Below, in pieces: positions 42,764 to 53,897 of a DNA stretch of 64,000 nucleotides (position 1 is the first letter of the stretch; each line of letters starts with the position of its first letter). The translations under genes and the position numbers were made by a program. Source of the stretch: Adiantum capillus-veneris (taxonomy: Eukaryota > Streptophyta > Polypodiopsida > Polypodiales > Pteridaceae); contig CM043953.1 of the NCBI GenBank assembly GCA_014529385.2, positions 82,935,838-82,999,837 on the forward strand. Direction: 5' to 3'. Under the pieces are notes generated by a model. That model ran no database searches, had not been told where the DNA came from, and saw only the letters and a program-made list of their open reading frames with translations.

Positions 42764-43535
42764 TGTTAGGAAATAAGACGTAGCTAAATAGATAATTGAG
42801 TAGATTACTTAATGGAGAGAGACAGATTTATATACACGAGATTATAGAGTAGAGAGAGAGAGAGAGAGAGTACACACGATATACGTGGTTCACCCAATGT
42901 GGGCTATGTCCACGGGAAAGCAGCCACTCAATGGCTTTAGTACTTCAAAACAAGAAGTAGTTTACAAAGGGATTATACCCTTAATGGAGCTCCCGCCTTG
43001 CTTCACTCTCACCACCTCACACTCACCTTGTTGCATCAACTTCACACTATGAAATGTGTGTAGAAATGGCCTCCTTTTATATGCCAAAAGGGCTGCCCTC
43101 TCTTATGAGAGACAGCCATGTGTAGCCGCCCTTGTGCGAATAAGTCCAAATCGGACCCTCCAATCCGCCCATGTGTGGCCGCCCTTGAGAAGACAAGTCC
43201 GCTTTTGAATTCGGCCACCGGCCACCGGCCATTGACTTCCGACCACCGGCCATCGGCCATTGACTATTGGCCACCGGCCAACCGACCGGTTGTTTTCCGA
43301 CCACTTTCCGACCATAATATTCCGGCGAAAAAGAATATTCTGACGAAAAAAAAGTCTCGGGGGCCTCCGCCCCCGAGGCCTTTAAAGTTGCCCCTGATTC
43401 TTGTCCGTGAAAATTTTGGTTTCCGGTGAGTGATTTTCCTTCACGCGCGATGGCTTCTCCTCATAATGGGGGCCTTACAAATGTGCGCTTTTACCACAGA
43501 AAATTACAAGGGTAAATCAGGCTCCATACTTAACA
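42764..43535 (-). repeat. Cop3 5' LTR
   Basis: 772 bp, near-identical to 38,012-38,792. It is followed by the target duplication TTTCT. Confidence 0.95.
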
Positions 43536-43540
43536 TTTCT

Positions 43541-44361
43541 CAAGAGAATCGATGGCAATGGTTGAAGAGGTAAAAGACCCGGGAAAAGACCAGACACATA
43601 GCAAATGAAAGGAACTGATGCTCTCTCTTATTGAACAAACCGCAATTACCACTGAAAAGGAAGGTCCAAGCTTGCAATTCTGGGGGGTGGGGGGACTCAC
43701 CCAACTCATGGTAGGTCCAATAGAGAAGAGCGTTTCCTTCACCCAATTGTTGTACCCCACGGTGGATGCACACCCCTGCAACTCTCTCTGCCTCTGTCTT
43801 GCATGAACCCTAACTTAGTTACAAGGGAGGTGCGAGAGCACTTGTGGAAAGTGAGGTGGACCGTGGAACCGATGTGTAGAAAAAGGTTAAAGGCTAAACA
43901 ATGAAGGGGTTGCTAGAACTTGGGGACCAAGGTGGGGAAATTGAAGCAAATAGGTTGGTGGAGAGAGAGGGAATGGTGATGGCTAAGGACGCTTTTACAA
44001 ACATTCGATCGAGGTCCATGGACAAAATCAGGACCAATTAACACGCGCCATTTTGGAATGGCCATCCGAAAGGGATTCACAGGTTGGCGCCATGGCCACA
44101 AGTTGGCGCTCATGTGGTAGCCTAGTCACGCCCGTCCTTTTCAGAAGAATAAAGTGCGCAAGCATTTGAACTCACGCCATGCGACTTAGAGGCAGACGAT
44201 CAAACCATGCAACCCAATCATCTCTCTTGGTTTAATTATCAAGGAAGAAGATAAATTTTGTTCACAATGTGTGAAGGGGGTAGCACTCAAATGCAAATCA
44301 ATGCAATTTGAAGGGCGCCCATGTAGGACCCACGGGGATTTGTGAAAGCGCCCTAAGGCCC
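43541..44361. other. Host DNA upstream of the UGT, with a relic of a UGT 5' end
   Basis: 43,913-43,995 resembles 46,135-46,226, the proximal upstream region and start of the UGT. Shared phrases are TTGGGGACCAAGGTGGGGA, GAAGCA, AAATAGGT and GGGAATGG(T/C)GATGGCT. It looks like a decayed duplicate of the UGT promoter and first codons. Otherwise no gene is seen. Confidence 0.5.
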
Positions 44362-44476
44362 CTATCACACCCTCGTCACTAAGTGACACCTCCATTTGGA
44401 GGTGGGATCAATGGCTCTCGATCACCGGTTGATCCTGACCGTTGGATTACGGAATGCAAAAGATTCCCACTTTCTC

Positions 44477-44556
44477 GGATCTAAGACTTGAACCCACTAC
44501 CATCTCCCCCACGGGATTGACTCTAACCACTAGGCTAACGCGCACTCATTGAAAGG
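44477..44556 (-). other. tRNA-like Pol III promoter segment inside the MITE
   Basis: The - strand reads TTAGCCTAGTGGTTAGAGTC (A-box form), then about 25 nt later GGGTTCAAGTC (B-box form). The ends do not pair into an acceptor stem, so it is not a tRNA gene. It may be a SINE head or a captured tRNA piece. Confidence 0.5.
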
Positions 44557-44584
44557 TGTGTGTGGGATAAGTTTATAGATCACT

Positions 44585-44765
44585 GCGTCACGGACAGGTT
44601 CACACCGAGTTCACACCAAATTTGGTGTGGTGTGCAGGCCCTCCCCAGTTCACACCTAGTTCACACCATGTTCACGTCGAGTTCACACCGAGTTCACACC
44701 GAGTTCACACCAAATTTGGTGTGGTGCACATATCTTCGAGTTCACGCTTAGTTCACACCTAGTTT
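44585..44765. repeat. AGTTCACACC short tandem repeats
   Basis: AGTTCACACC and close variants recur about nine times. Two copies of CCAAATTTGGTGTGGTG (AAATTT palindromes) lie among them. Confidence 0.7.
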
Positions 44766-45385
44766 AAATGTCGATCGGACGGCCCGGATTGCACCCGCCT
44801 CGCAACGCCTACTATGGGCCATTGATCCCACCTCCCTGGGGAGGTGTCATTTAGTGACGAGGCTATCACACTTGGACACCCGCCGCGGTCCCACTCTGAT
44901 ATTCAGAGTGCTAGCCGATTAGCTATCACGATTCACATAGAAATTTGAGAAATCAGAGAGTCCAGAGACCAAATTCTCACAACGTATGGGGGTGGGGCAG
45001 ATTTTAAGGCCACCACAATGCCACATTTTACACTGCAGAGGAGGACTCAACACCTGTCAGCTGTTTGCAGATGGCCTTGCTTGGTTTAGACGGGGCGGAG
45101 GCAGAAGTGTGTGGTGGCACACATTTATTGGTCCAAAAATGAAGAGCAACTTTCTGGACCCACCTGCGAACCCCCCCTCCACGGAAATGTCTAGCAGCTT
45201 GCTCTTTTGCAGCGCAAAACACGGATCGCAGAAGCCAAGCATCCAATACACCCGTGCATTCTGTAAACGATTGACTTTAACATTGTATTTTCCTCTACCT
45301 TCGCTTCTTGTTGTGACGACCCGGGAGTTGGGCCGTCAATGCGGAGAAGCGTGGTGGGCACGTTTGCGGAAGCTTGCGGAGAAAA

Positions 45386-45652
45386 GGGGCCCGGCTCGGG
45401 TGAGACCGGCTCGGGATAAGGTGCTTTTGTCTTCAAGGGGCCCGGCTCGGACGGGACCGGCTCGGGCGAGGTGCTTGTCTTCAAGGGGCCTGGCTCGGAC
45501 GGGACCGGCTCAGGGGACCCGGCTCGGACGGGACCGGCTTGGGTCGAGGTGTTTGTCTTCAAGAGGGCCTGGCTCGGACGGCTCGGACGGGACCGCTCGG
45601 GCGAGTTGCCTTCAAAGGGGCCCGACTCGGACGGGACCGGCTCGGGCGTGGT
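45386..45652. repeat. GC-rich minisatellite (about 48-bp unit)
   Basis: The unit GGGGCCCGGCTCGGACGGGA followed by CCGGCTCGGGCGAGGTGCTT and GTCTTCAA repeats about five times with variation. Both strands are open across it (Pro/Glu-rich on -), which is a by-product of the repeat, not evidence of a gene. Confidence 0.8.
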
Positions 45653-46107
45653 TGCGTTCCGTGGGTCGGCGGCCGTGGTGCGTTTCGCGGGTCTTGCGTT
45701 CCGGATCCCTAGCCCCACGTAGCCTCAAGCTCCCCCGCACTCACGGAGGGTCATAGCGTGCCCTGGGGAACCTTGCGTGGAGTCCCCACGGTGCACGAGT
45801 GCGTGGAGTGAGGCTAGCGTGTTTAGGTGGGGGGTCCCCTCCCGTGGCCGTTTTCGGGAGGCTCATACCCCTTATACTTGTGAACGATGGAGGAGGCTCG
45901 GCTTGCCGCGGGCCACGTCCGAACCCCGCCTGAAAACGTGGCTGAGGGTGTTTGCCCGCCTCTCTGGCAAGGTACTCAGCCCAGTTTCTTCTTTTCGCTC
46001 AGCGAATACAAGCTCGCCACCGAAGTAGGGCGAGGCGACACGGCATGTGGTCGCTGTGCCCGTACCACCGCACGGGCTAAACGCTTAAGAGCCAGTGCAC
46101 AGAGGAT
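45653..46107. other. GC-rich host DNA before the UGT
   Basis: GC content is clearly above the flanks. No gene is seen. It could be part of a retroelement LTR (TGTGACGACCCGGG at 45,313 is a common LTR start), but no second copy is in the window. Confidence 0.35.
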
Positions 46108-46212
46108 GGCGATGGCTGAGCGGCGGCAACATGTGGTGCTGCTAGAATTTGGGGACCAAGGTGGGGACATTAGTGAAGCATTAAATAGGTCAGTGCAAAG
46201 AATAGGGAGGGA
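46108..46212 (+). pseudogene. Relic of a UGT first exon start
   Basis: Starts ATGGCGATGGCTGAGCGGCG and encodes MAMAERRQHVVLL before losing similarity. The real gene 105 bp further on starts ATGGCGATGGCTTATAAGCA and encodes MAMAYKQQQHHVVAV. It is probably a short tandem duplicate left from a UGT copy. Confidence 0.45.
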
Positions 46213-46747
46213 ATGGCGATGGCTTATAAGCAGCAGCAGCATCATGTGGTCGCGGTGCCCTTGCTAGCGCAGGGACATCTCAACCCGCTCATGCGCTTCT
46301 GCAAGCTGCTAGCCAAGCAACAACCCGGCATCATCGTCACCTTCGTCGATCTCGACTTCGGTGCCGACGCCGCCGATCGCACAGCAGCGCATCCGGCCTT
46401 ACCCAGCTACCGCTACGGCTGCTACTACGCCTCATTCACTTGTCCGCCGCGTCCGCCTCCCCATCCGCGGCATCGACCTCTCCAACGGCTTCAGGCTCCC
46501 CTTGTTGGAACTCTTCCGTACCTTTCTCTCCATCGCTCTCGATCTCGAGAAACTCATCCTCTCTCTCAGCCGACATGGGCCCCCTGTCACCTGCCTCCTC
46601 TCCGACTTCAACATTACGTTCCCTACCCAAGATGTTGCCGACAAGCTCGGCATTCCCCGGATTGTGCTCTACCCGTGCTGCGCTTCACGCCTTCTGTTCA
46701 CCCATTACCTCACGCAAGGGGAGCTCGTCTCCCTTGAAAAAGGTTCG

Positions 46748-46827
<80 letters not shown>

Positions 46828-47954
46828 TCACTCAACAGTACACAAAATTCCTTCTAGTGCAGTGGCTACCATCTTATCCTCAAAAGGGAATCAGCAAATG
46901 TAGTCAAGTTTGCATTGCTCTCCTAAAGGGTTGATTCCTTGTAAAGGTGAATATTTTCCTTTTTTTGCCTCAAGGTTTTAAGGCCTATATTGCCACCCGC
47001 AACATGTAGAATTGGTGCCTTGTAGTGAAGGAGGCATCAACAGCAGCAGGCATAGAAATGCAAAAGATTTTTTGCGAACTTACCGGTCTGCCAACATTAC
47101 GCAACGGAGATATTCCCCATTTCAAGCATGTCACAGATGAAACAGTCTCTTTCTGGACCAACTCAACCAAGTCATGGCAAGTTTGTGACACTCGAGCCCA
47201 CGCTGTTGTCGTCAACAGCTTTGAAGATCTTGAGGCTTCCACCTTTGCCACTCTATCTAAATGTTGCAATGTTCCGATTTATGATGTGGGGTTTTGGGTA
47301 GAATCCCTCAATGAGGAGAGTGCCACTAGCTTGTGGGAAGAAGACAAAGGTTGCTTGGCTTGGCTTGATCAACAGCCCATCTCATCTGTTCTATACATCT
47401 CCTTTGGGAGCACAGCCATCCTTTCAAAAACCCAATATGAAGAGTTTTTGAATGGCCTCCTCGCCAGCCAACAACATTTTCTATGGGTTCTTAGAGCCGG
47501 GCTAGTGGATGACATCGACTACTCCTCTAGTGTTGCCCAGATTGTGTCAGAATCTGATGGGAAAGGCCTTGTCATCAATTGGGCTCCTCAACAGCAAGTC
47601 CTTTCCCACCCTTCTGTGGGAGGGTTTCTGACACATTGTGGTTGGAATTCCACTAGTGAATCCATAGCAAATGGAGTGCCCATGCTTTGCTGGCCCTACT
47701 ATGCAGATCAACCTTTAAATGCACGTTGCATTGTCGACGAATGGAAGGTTGGGCTTTGGGTGAAATGTAGCAAGGAGGATACTGGCCTCATTGAGAGGGG
47801 TGATATTGAGAAAGTCATTAGAGCTCTGATGGAGGGTCCTGAAGGGAAACATGTAAGAGAAAATGCCACAAAGTTGAAAGAGAGATGCTGTCAGTGCTCC
47901 CTCGAGAATGGCTCCTCTTACAGGAAGCTCAAAGCTCTTATGAAATCTCTGTAG
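46213..47954 (+). CDS. Family-1 UDP-glycosyltransferase, two exons, one 1-nt frameshift
   Basis: Exon 1 is 46,213-46,742 and exon 2 is 47,026-47,954, with a GT-AG intron and a phase-1 join. Length is about 485 residues, normal for the family. The N-terminus HHVVAVPLLAQGHLNPLMRF holds the catalytic His. Exon 2 carries the PSPG sugar-donor box from WAPQQQVLSHPSVGG through FLTHCGWNSTSESI to the final DQ (Q favours UDP-glucose). It would transfer a sugar from UDP-sugar to a small acceptor in the cytosol; the acceptor is unknown. In exon 1 the frame changes: removing one C of CCC at 46,402-46,404 gives HPALPATATAATTP, then the expected RRVRLPIRGIDLSNGF. Total exon length is 3n+1, consistent with a single inserted base. 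This may be a recent null allele or an assembly error; everything else looks intact. Confidence 0.85.
46743..47025 (+). other. UGT intron with CT/CA microsatellite
   Basis: 283-bp GT-AG intron (donor G|GTTCG, acceptor CTTGTAG). It contains (CT)n at about 46,749-46,776 and (CA)n to about 46,822. Confidence 0.75.
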
Positions 47955-48901
47955 TAATCAACGTCCAAAGTAGAGCACTGTTTAAAGCCAACATGCAACT
48001 TTGGACCTTGACTTTCAACAACTCTTTGATAATGTCCTTGGAATTATTTTCAACAACTATTTGATAACGTCCTTGGGATTAATTTCAACAACTAAACATT
48101 GTGATTGAATGCTCCATTATGCAACACACACACACACACTTGCTCGCATAACAAAGACAAACACTATATTTAATGTACGTAGGGTATGGGGGCCATTATA
48201 TAATGGGATGGCCCCCTTTTTTGAAGCGGAGCGAGCTGCATAAAGTAAGATAAAACAGCACGAGTTCTAGGACACGGTAGCGCAGGAGGCGATATGGTTA
48301 CATAGAGGAATTTGAAATTTAATAGGGCACAATGTGCGTTCGATCCTCTCTAGTGCCTTCGGTCACGAATACCCCCCCGTGTTGTTCTCGCACTGGCATC
48401 CAAATTTTTAACACGGGAAATTCTTCGCTGGTGCCTTCGGTCATGAATACACCCCGTGTTGTTCTCGCACTGGCATCCAATATTTTAACACAAGAAATTC
48501 TTCACGCCTGTCGCGTTCGTTGTTGGAGGTTGCCATTTCACCCAAGGTTTTTGCAGTAGGCCCGGCGTCCTCGTGAAGGTACTTAACATAGCCCCTTTAC
48601 CCTAGGAGCAACCGTTGCGAAAAAGCATGACAGACACCGAGCTAGGCTCCACCCAAGATGAAAATGAACTTTTTTCTAAGAACTTGGGGAGCCTTAGTGT
48701 GAATATTTTTAATGCTTAAATTACCAATTTCTAGAGATTTTACAATACATTTCTTTAGTTTTTACCTTGATTACTTAATCTATACTATATATAATGGGGA
48801 AAGGGATTCCAACTCCTCCCCCAAACACGTTGCGTATTCTCCTTTCTCCAGCTAGTGTGCCGTGCAGACAGCGAGCGAACACACAAAGAGTGAGAATTCC
48901 T
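47955..48901. other. UGT 3' flank with a 78-bp tandem duplication
   Basis: GTGCCTTCGGTCA(C/T)GAATAC starts at 48,353 and again at 48,431. The two units share GTGTTGTTCTCGCACTGGCA and TCCAA. No gene is seen. Confidence 0.6.
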
Positions 48902-48919
48902 TCTGAGAGGAAGGCTCAC

Positions 48920-48966
<47 letters not shown>

Positions 48967-49192
48967 CTGTTAAGCTAGAGACAGAGATACATAGAGAGAG
49001 ATGGCAAGAAGCCGTGAGCAATGCATTGCCTGGAACAATTGTTTGTATTGATTTAGAGTGGTGGTTATATACACAAGAATGGGGCCGTTACAGGTCGGTC
49101 ACAAATGTCCTATGAGGCTCCTAGGAAGTCGGGTGGTTGTGCCTATTAGGATGACGCCTAGGATGGATGATGTTGATTATTTATTCCAACAC
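48902..49192 (-). repeat. NaLTR2 3' LTR
   Basis: 291 bp. It starts TCTGAGAGG (TG changed to TC) and ends TTCCAACA. A (GA)n array lies at 48,920-48,965. It matches 51,012-51,283 plus 55,240-55,261. Confidence 0.85.
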
Positions 49193-51003
49193 GCCCCTGT
49201 AAGACACATCGTGCATACAGAGGCATGTGTAGTGCGAGATGCATTCTACACGCTTTGGTAGATACAAGCATGCTCATGCAAGTTTTATAAAGTGAGTTCA
49301 CAGCAAGGTTGGAAAATTAAATCAATCGGGGTCGAGATTGGTTGCCTTCATAAGGAGTCGGGTCTTCATCCCAGATTTGCGCTTCGCATGAGCTTTGTTG
49401 TTCATAGACAGGAAGAGAGGTTTGAGTTTGGAGGGAATGAGAGTGAATTTGGTGAGGTGGTTGGTTGACAGTGGGAGGGTTATCATTGATAGACAACTTG
49501 ATCATGAGTGAACTTTTGATGAAGTGAAAGTCGTTTTTATGTAATGGCTCAAGTGCAGAATAGACCATGTTGAACATCATATTTCATGTTCTTTATTGTT
49601 CGCTTGGTGATTGAACATTTTATTGTTTTAGAACTAACTGACATATTATCTCTTTTGAGATGATGATGTTATTTTTTATTTACAAAGAGATTAAAGTTCA
49701 ATGTTTAAATGTAGTCTCTTTAAATCATGAGGGTTGACAGGAGTTTAAAGGGAAATCTACTTGATTATGAGTAGTTTTATTGTTACTTTGGATTGTATGT
49801 GATAGAAATGTTCAAAAAGACGATCTTCTTTTAGTCAAGGTTGTTAGCTTATTGATTAGTGTAATGTGTGTCATAGTGGATGATCCAAAATTGACATAAA
49901 GATGATACATTGGTCGGTTTAAAGGCTAAAATATGATTAATATTTATCTATAGATCAATTAGTTTGTTTCTTTTTGTAAAAAATAAATTTAAATGTCCAT
50001 TCAATTTTCTATATGTAAAACTTTTGTAGGACATCCCTCCAATTTTCTATATAGCATTTTTTTTATAGACATCCATCTAATTTTCTATATGTAAATGTTC
50101 CATTGAAAGCCTCATCTGATTTTCTAGATACACTACCTAAAAAATATTCCATTTTTTCTACATTGCACTTTTTCTAGATTTGATTGTATCAATCTAGAAA
50201 ATTATATAGAAAACTCTCTTTTTATATAGAAAACGTTTCTAAAGTCCTTGCAATGCTAGAAGATTAGGTGCAGAAAGTGCTATGGAGCTGCTACTTGGAG
50301 GTTCACCATTCTTGCAGGGCTAGATGCCAAAAGATTGACAAGTGGTTTGGTTGCCGCAGTGAACATGAACAAGTTCGTAGTTATTAAGCACCTCTAAGTT
50401 GAAAGGTGGGGGGCACACTTTTGATTACTTCCACCAAGGATGGGGATTTGAGGGTTGTACCAATGTCAGTAACAGTGTGGGCACCATCTCTTTTGATGAC
50501 ATCAATGTTTGCTACATCAGCCTTGGTTTCTTTGATGACTCCACATGTAGCAACTACAACAACAAACTTTATGGTTGTCTTGGCCGCACGGATGCCTTCA
50601 GTTACAACTGCATTGATGGAAACACTCTCTTCAAATGCAAGGGTTGTATCTGAGGCGGGAGGAATGTATTTTTCTTGGGCTGCAACACCTTGTGTAGAGA
50701 AAGTAGCAGCTAAGCATGCAGGGGACGTTGTTAAACGTGAAGAGGGTACTGAACGAGAAGTGGCAGGAGCAATAAGATATGCTCCAAAGATGGATTTTGT
50801 TGGCGTGAATCTTTTAGTTGGAAGTATGGCAGCTGGAGATTCAAACTGGGATCTCGCCTCTGCGACATCAGAGTCGACAAAGGTTTCAGCCTTCGCTGCA
50901 CTGAGGTCCGGTCTATTGGGTGGTTCTCGAGCATGATTTGCTTGGTGTGGGACATGGCGGGTCTCCAGGCAGGTGTATGAGGATCTGTAGGGTTTTTCTA
51001 CGA
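49193..51003 (-). other. NaLTR2 internal region
   Basis: 1.8 kb with no recognisable domain on the - (sense) strand. The TTTTCTATAT/ATCCATCTAATTTTC phrases at 49,995-50,110 form a loose tandem repeat. A 176-codon open frame on the opposite strand (50,406-50,936) is Ala/Val/Thr-rich and antisense to the element; I do not call it a gene. Confidence 0.5.
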
Positions 51004-51011
51004 TGATACCA

Positions 51012-51027
51012 TGTGAGAGGAAGGATC

Positions 51028-51081
<54 letters not shown>

Positions 51082-51283
51082 TTTTAAGCCAGAGATAGAG
51101 ATATGCAGAGGAAGATGGCAAGAAGCCATGAGCAATGCGTTTTCTGGAAGCGTTGATTGTATTGATCTAGAGAGGTGGTTATATACACAAGAATGGGGCT
51201 GTTACATGTGGGTTACAAATATCATAAGAGGTTCCTAGGAAGTCGATTAGTTGTGTCTATTAGGATGATGACTAGGATGGACG
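51012..51283 (-). repeat. NaLTR2 5' LTR, first part
   Basis: Starts TGTGAGAGG. A (GA)n array lies at 51,030-51,076. It is cut at 51,283 by Cop4, and the last 22 bp are at 55,240-55,261. Confidence 0.85.
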
Positions 51284-51364
51284 TGTTAGGAAATATGACG
51301 TAGCTAAGTAGTTAATTGAGTAGGTTACTTAATGGAGAGAGATAATTTTCACAAACGAGACATT

Positions 51365-51407
<43 letters not shown>

Positions 51408-51913
51408 ACACGATATACGTGGTTCACCCAATGTGGCTACGTCCAGGGGAAAGCAGCCACTCAATGGCTTTATTACTTCAAACAAAAAGTAAGTTACAAA
51501 GGGATTATACCCTTTTGGAGCTCCCGCCTTGCTTCACTCTCACCACCTTACATCAATTTCACAATGCACCACAATGCTTCACAATCTATTTTTGTGTGTA
51601 GAAGAGGCCTCCTTCTATAGGCCAATAGGGCTATCATCTCTCACGAGTGACAGCCGTGTGTAGCCGTCCTTGTGTTGACAAGTCCAAATCGGACCCTCCA
51701 ATCCGCCCATGTGTGGCCGCCCTTAAGAAGATAAGTCCATCATTGAAATCGGCCATTCACCATTGAATTCGGCTACCGACCACCGGCCATTGACTACTAG
51801 CCACCGGCCATGGTCAAATGACCAAACGTTTTTCGGGCACTTTCTGGCTGCCATCTGACCATGATATTCTAACGAAAAGGAATATTCCAACGAATCCATT
51901 CTCGAGATTTGCT
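51284..51913 (-). repeat. Cop4 3' LTR, truncated
   Basis: Starts TGTTAGGAAATATGACG and includes a GA array at 51,367-51,405 and the ACGTGGTTCACCCA block. It breaks at about 51,913 into pol. Confidence 0.85.
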
Positions 51914-52960
51914 TTTCCACAAGCTTAGACTTGTACCTTTTCTTTTCACCTTCTTCTTATTTTAGCTTGTACACCCATTTGTTTTGAAGTGCCCGCTTAC
52001 CTTTAGGCAACTCAACCAACTTCTATGTTTGGTTGCAATGTAATGAGTCCATCTCCACTTGCATGATCCTTATTCATTCTTCTTTGGATTCGTGTTGCAT
52101 AGCTTCATCGTATGGTTCTGGCTCTCTAGAGTCTTAGATCAAGAGATGGTTGAAGGAAGGAATAAACCTTTTTGGAGGTCTGCTTGCTCTTGTGGATCTT
52201 CGGAGAATAGGTTGAGGCTCCTCGTTTGGTTGACGTTGTTGTACATTGTCATCGTTTGCACTCCTTGAGTCTTCACCGTCCTCAAGCTCTATGTACTCAT
52301 CACCTATTTCTTTTGTTTGTTTTCTTTCCAAGTAATCTTTGTACATATTTTATTCATTGAAAATTACATCCCTGCTTCTAAAGATTTTACCATCTTCAGG
52401 ATTCCATAGGCGATACCCAAAGTCACCTTCTCCTCCATAGCCAATGAAGAAACACTTTGTGGACTTTGCATCTATCTTTGATCTTAGGCTTCTATCTGTG
52501 TGCATAAAAACATCGCATCCAAACACTTTAAGAAATTCATAATTCACCGGTTTACCTGTCCACACCTCCTTTGGAACTCCCCCATCCAATGCCGCTGAGA
52601 GTGACCGGTTGATAAAAAATAGAGACGTACTGACTACTTCTGCCCAAAACTCAAGTGGTAGGCCTCCATGTATCCGTATGCTTCATACTCGCTCCATGAT
52701 TGTCCTCTTCATCCTTTTCGAAATCCCATTTTTTTGCGGTGTCCTTGGGGTTGTCTTTTGCCTCCAAATGTCATTGCTAGCACAAAAGCTTTCAAAAGCA
52801 TGGCTGTAATATTCGCCTCCATTGTCGGATCTGATGCATTTAACCTTAGTACCTGCTTCATTTTCCACAAAGGCTTTTCACCTTTGAAATATGAAAAACA
52901 CATCATATTTATTCTTTATCACATAAACCCATGTTTTCCTAGTTGCATCGTCTATGAATG
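51914..52960 (-). pseudogene. Cop4 integrase C-terminal half and start of RT
   Basis: Pieces on the - strand: 52,683-52,868 (VKCIRSDNGGEYYSHAFESF, then NGISKRMKRT, where the catalytic Glu is changed to Lys), 52,350-52,589 (VFGCDVFMHTDRSLRSKIDA, GYRLWNPEDGKIF), and 52,134-52,346 (RRSTRASRPPKRF). The reading ends with the first RT residues near 51,914. The Y-V-D-D part of RT and all RNase H are missing. Confidence 0.85.
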
Positions 52961-52961
52961 T

Positions 52962-53897
52962 TCAATAGTACAATGAGCCACCAAGTGATGGTGTACTTGC
53001 AGGACCCCAAACATCAGAATGAACCAACTCAAGTTTTTCCTTTTTTCTTTTATTTCTTGATTTTAGAAATTTTACTCTCTTTTGTTTACCATAAACACAG
53101 TCTTCACAGAACTCTACGTCCACTTCTTTCAAACCTGGTAGAAGCTTCTTTGTTTGAAGAATTTGCATTCCTTTGGCACTCATATGCCCAAGCTGGTAGT
53201 GCCACATCGCACTGTCGACTTTTGTAGTGATTGCACAAGCTGAAGATTGCGAGCTGACATTACACAAGTAAAGTGTACCAACCTTTTCTCCTTTGGCAAC
53301 CACCAAAGATCCCTTTGAGATCTTCCACCATTTGTTTCCGAATGCAATGCCGTGACCTTCATCGTCCAATTGTCTTGTAGAGATCAAATTCTTGCAAAGA
53401 GAAAGAACATACCTAACATCTTTAAGCTTCCATTCATTTCCGTTAGCAGTTTCGACACAAAATGTACCTTTGCCTACAATTTCACAAGCTTCATCATCTC
53501 CCAAGTATACATATCCAAAATTACCTTTGATGTAATCTTGGAAATGTTGCTTGTGTGGTGTCACATGGAATGAAGCCTTGAAATCTACTATCCAACAATT
53601 AGGCACACTGTCTAATGAGAGAATTAGAGCATCTTGCTCTACTTTACCTGCCACATTGGACTCCGATGTTGGCTTGTTATCTTGAGACTCTAAATCCTTC
53701 TTCTTCTTGGACCAACAATCCTTCTTGACGTGGCCCTTCTTTCTGTAGTTCCAACATTCAATAATTGACTTTGTGCGTGACTTGCTCCGCCTTGAGCGAT
53801 CACGACCCTTTTGGTTTTTGAACCTCTCCTTAGGCCTTTCTCTTGTTTCCACTGACAGTGCAACACTTGATGATTCTCTTGTGCTTCTCCTTTGCAT
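52962..53897 (-). pseudogene. Cop4 gag C-terminal part, protease, integrase start
   Basis: 311 residues in one frame, but key residues are lost. The zinc knuckle reads CWNYRKKGHVKKDC (second Cys to Tyr). The protease motif reads WIVDFKASFH instead of DSGASFH. It runs through WHYQLGHMSAKGMQ and on into FCEDCVYGKQKRVKF and HSDVWGP, in the frame that Cop3 has lost. Confidence 0.85.

Larger units (their letters stand above)
38007..43540 (-). mobile_element. Cop3: young Ty1/copia retrotransposon
   Basis: The element proper is 38,012-43,535 (5,524 bp), flanked by the target duplication TTTCT (38,007-38,011; 43,536-43,540). LTRs are 38,012-38,792 (781 bp) and 42,764-43,535 (772 bp) and are nearly identical. 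The clearest difference is an 11-bp gap in the GGCCGCCGTCC stretch. The primer site CTGGTATCAGAGC (- strand, 42,750-42,762) is 1 nt from the 5' LTR and the polypurine tract GTGGGAGAT is at the 3' LTR. All copia domains are present. Only two disabling lesions are visible, so it inserted recently. Confidence 0.95.
44362..44871. mobile_element. Mutator-like MITE with a 9-bp target duplication
   Basis: The element proper is 44,371-44,862 (492 bp). Terminal inverted repeats of about 45 bp start CCTCGTCACTAA and end GTGGGATCAATGGC, with a few mismatches. They are flanked by a perfect 9-bp direct repeat CTATCACAC (44,362-44,370; 44,863-44,871), the length typical of Mutator-type elements. There is no ORF. 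It contains AGTTCACACC short repeats and a tRNA-like segment. Confidence 0.75.

Noticed and set aside
44477-44556. Functional tRNA gene
   Set aside because: Has A- and B-box forms but the acceptor and T arms do not pair properly.
44890-44940. Another tRNA-like segment (TAGCTAATCGGCTAGCAC on -)
   Set aside because: Only a D-arm-like and stem-loop resemblance; no convincing B box.
45191-45756. 256-codon (+) and 175-codon (-) open frames
   Set aside because: Both arise from the GC-rich 48-bp repeat; no domain, no splice or start context, and open on both strands.
50406-50936. 176-codon + strand frame inside NaLTR2
   Set aside because: Antisense to the element, Ala/Val/Thr-biased, no motif; could be chance.
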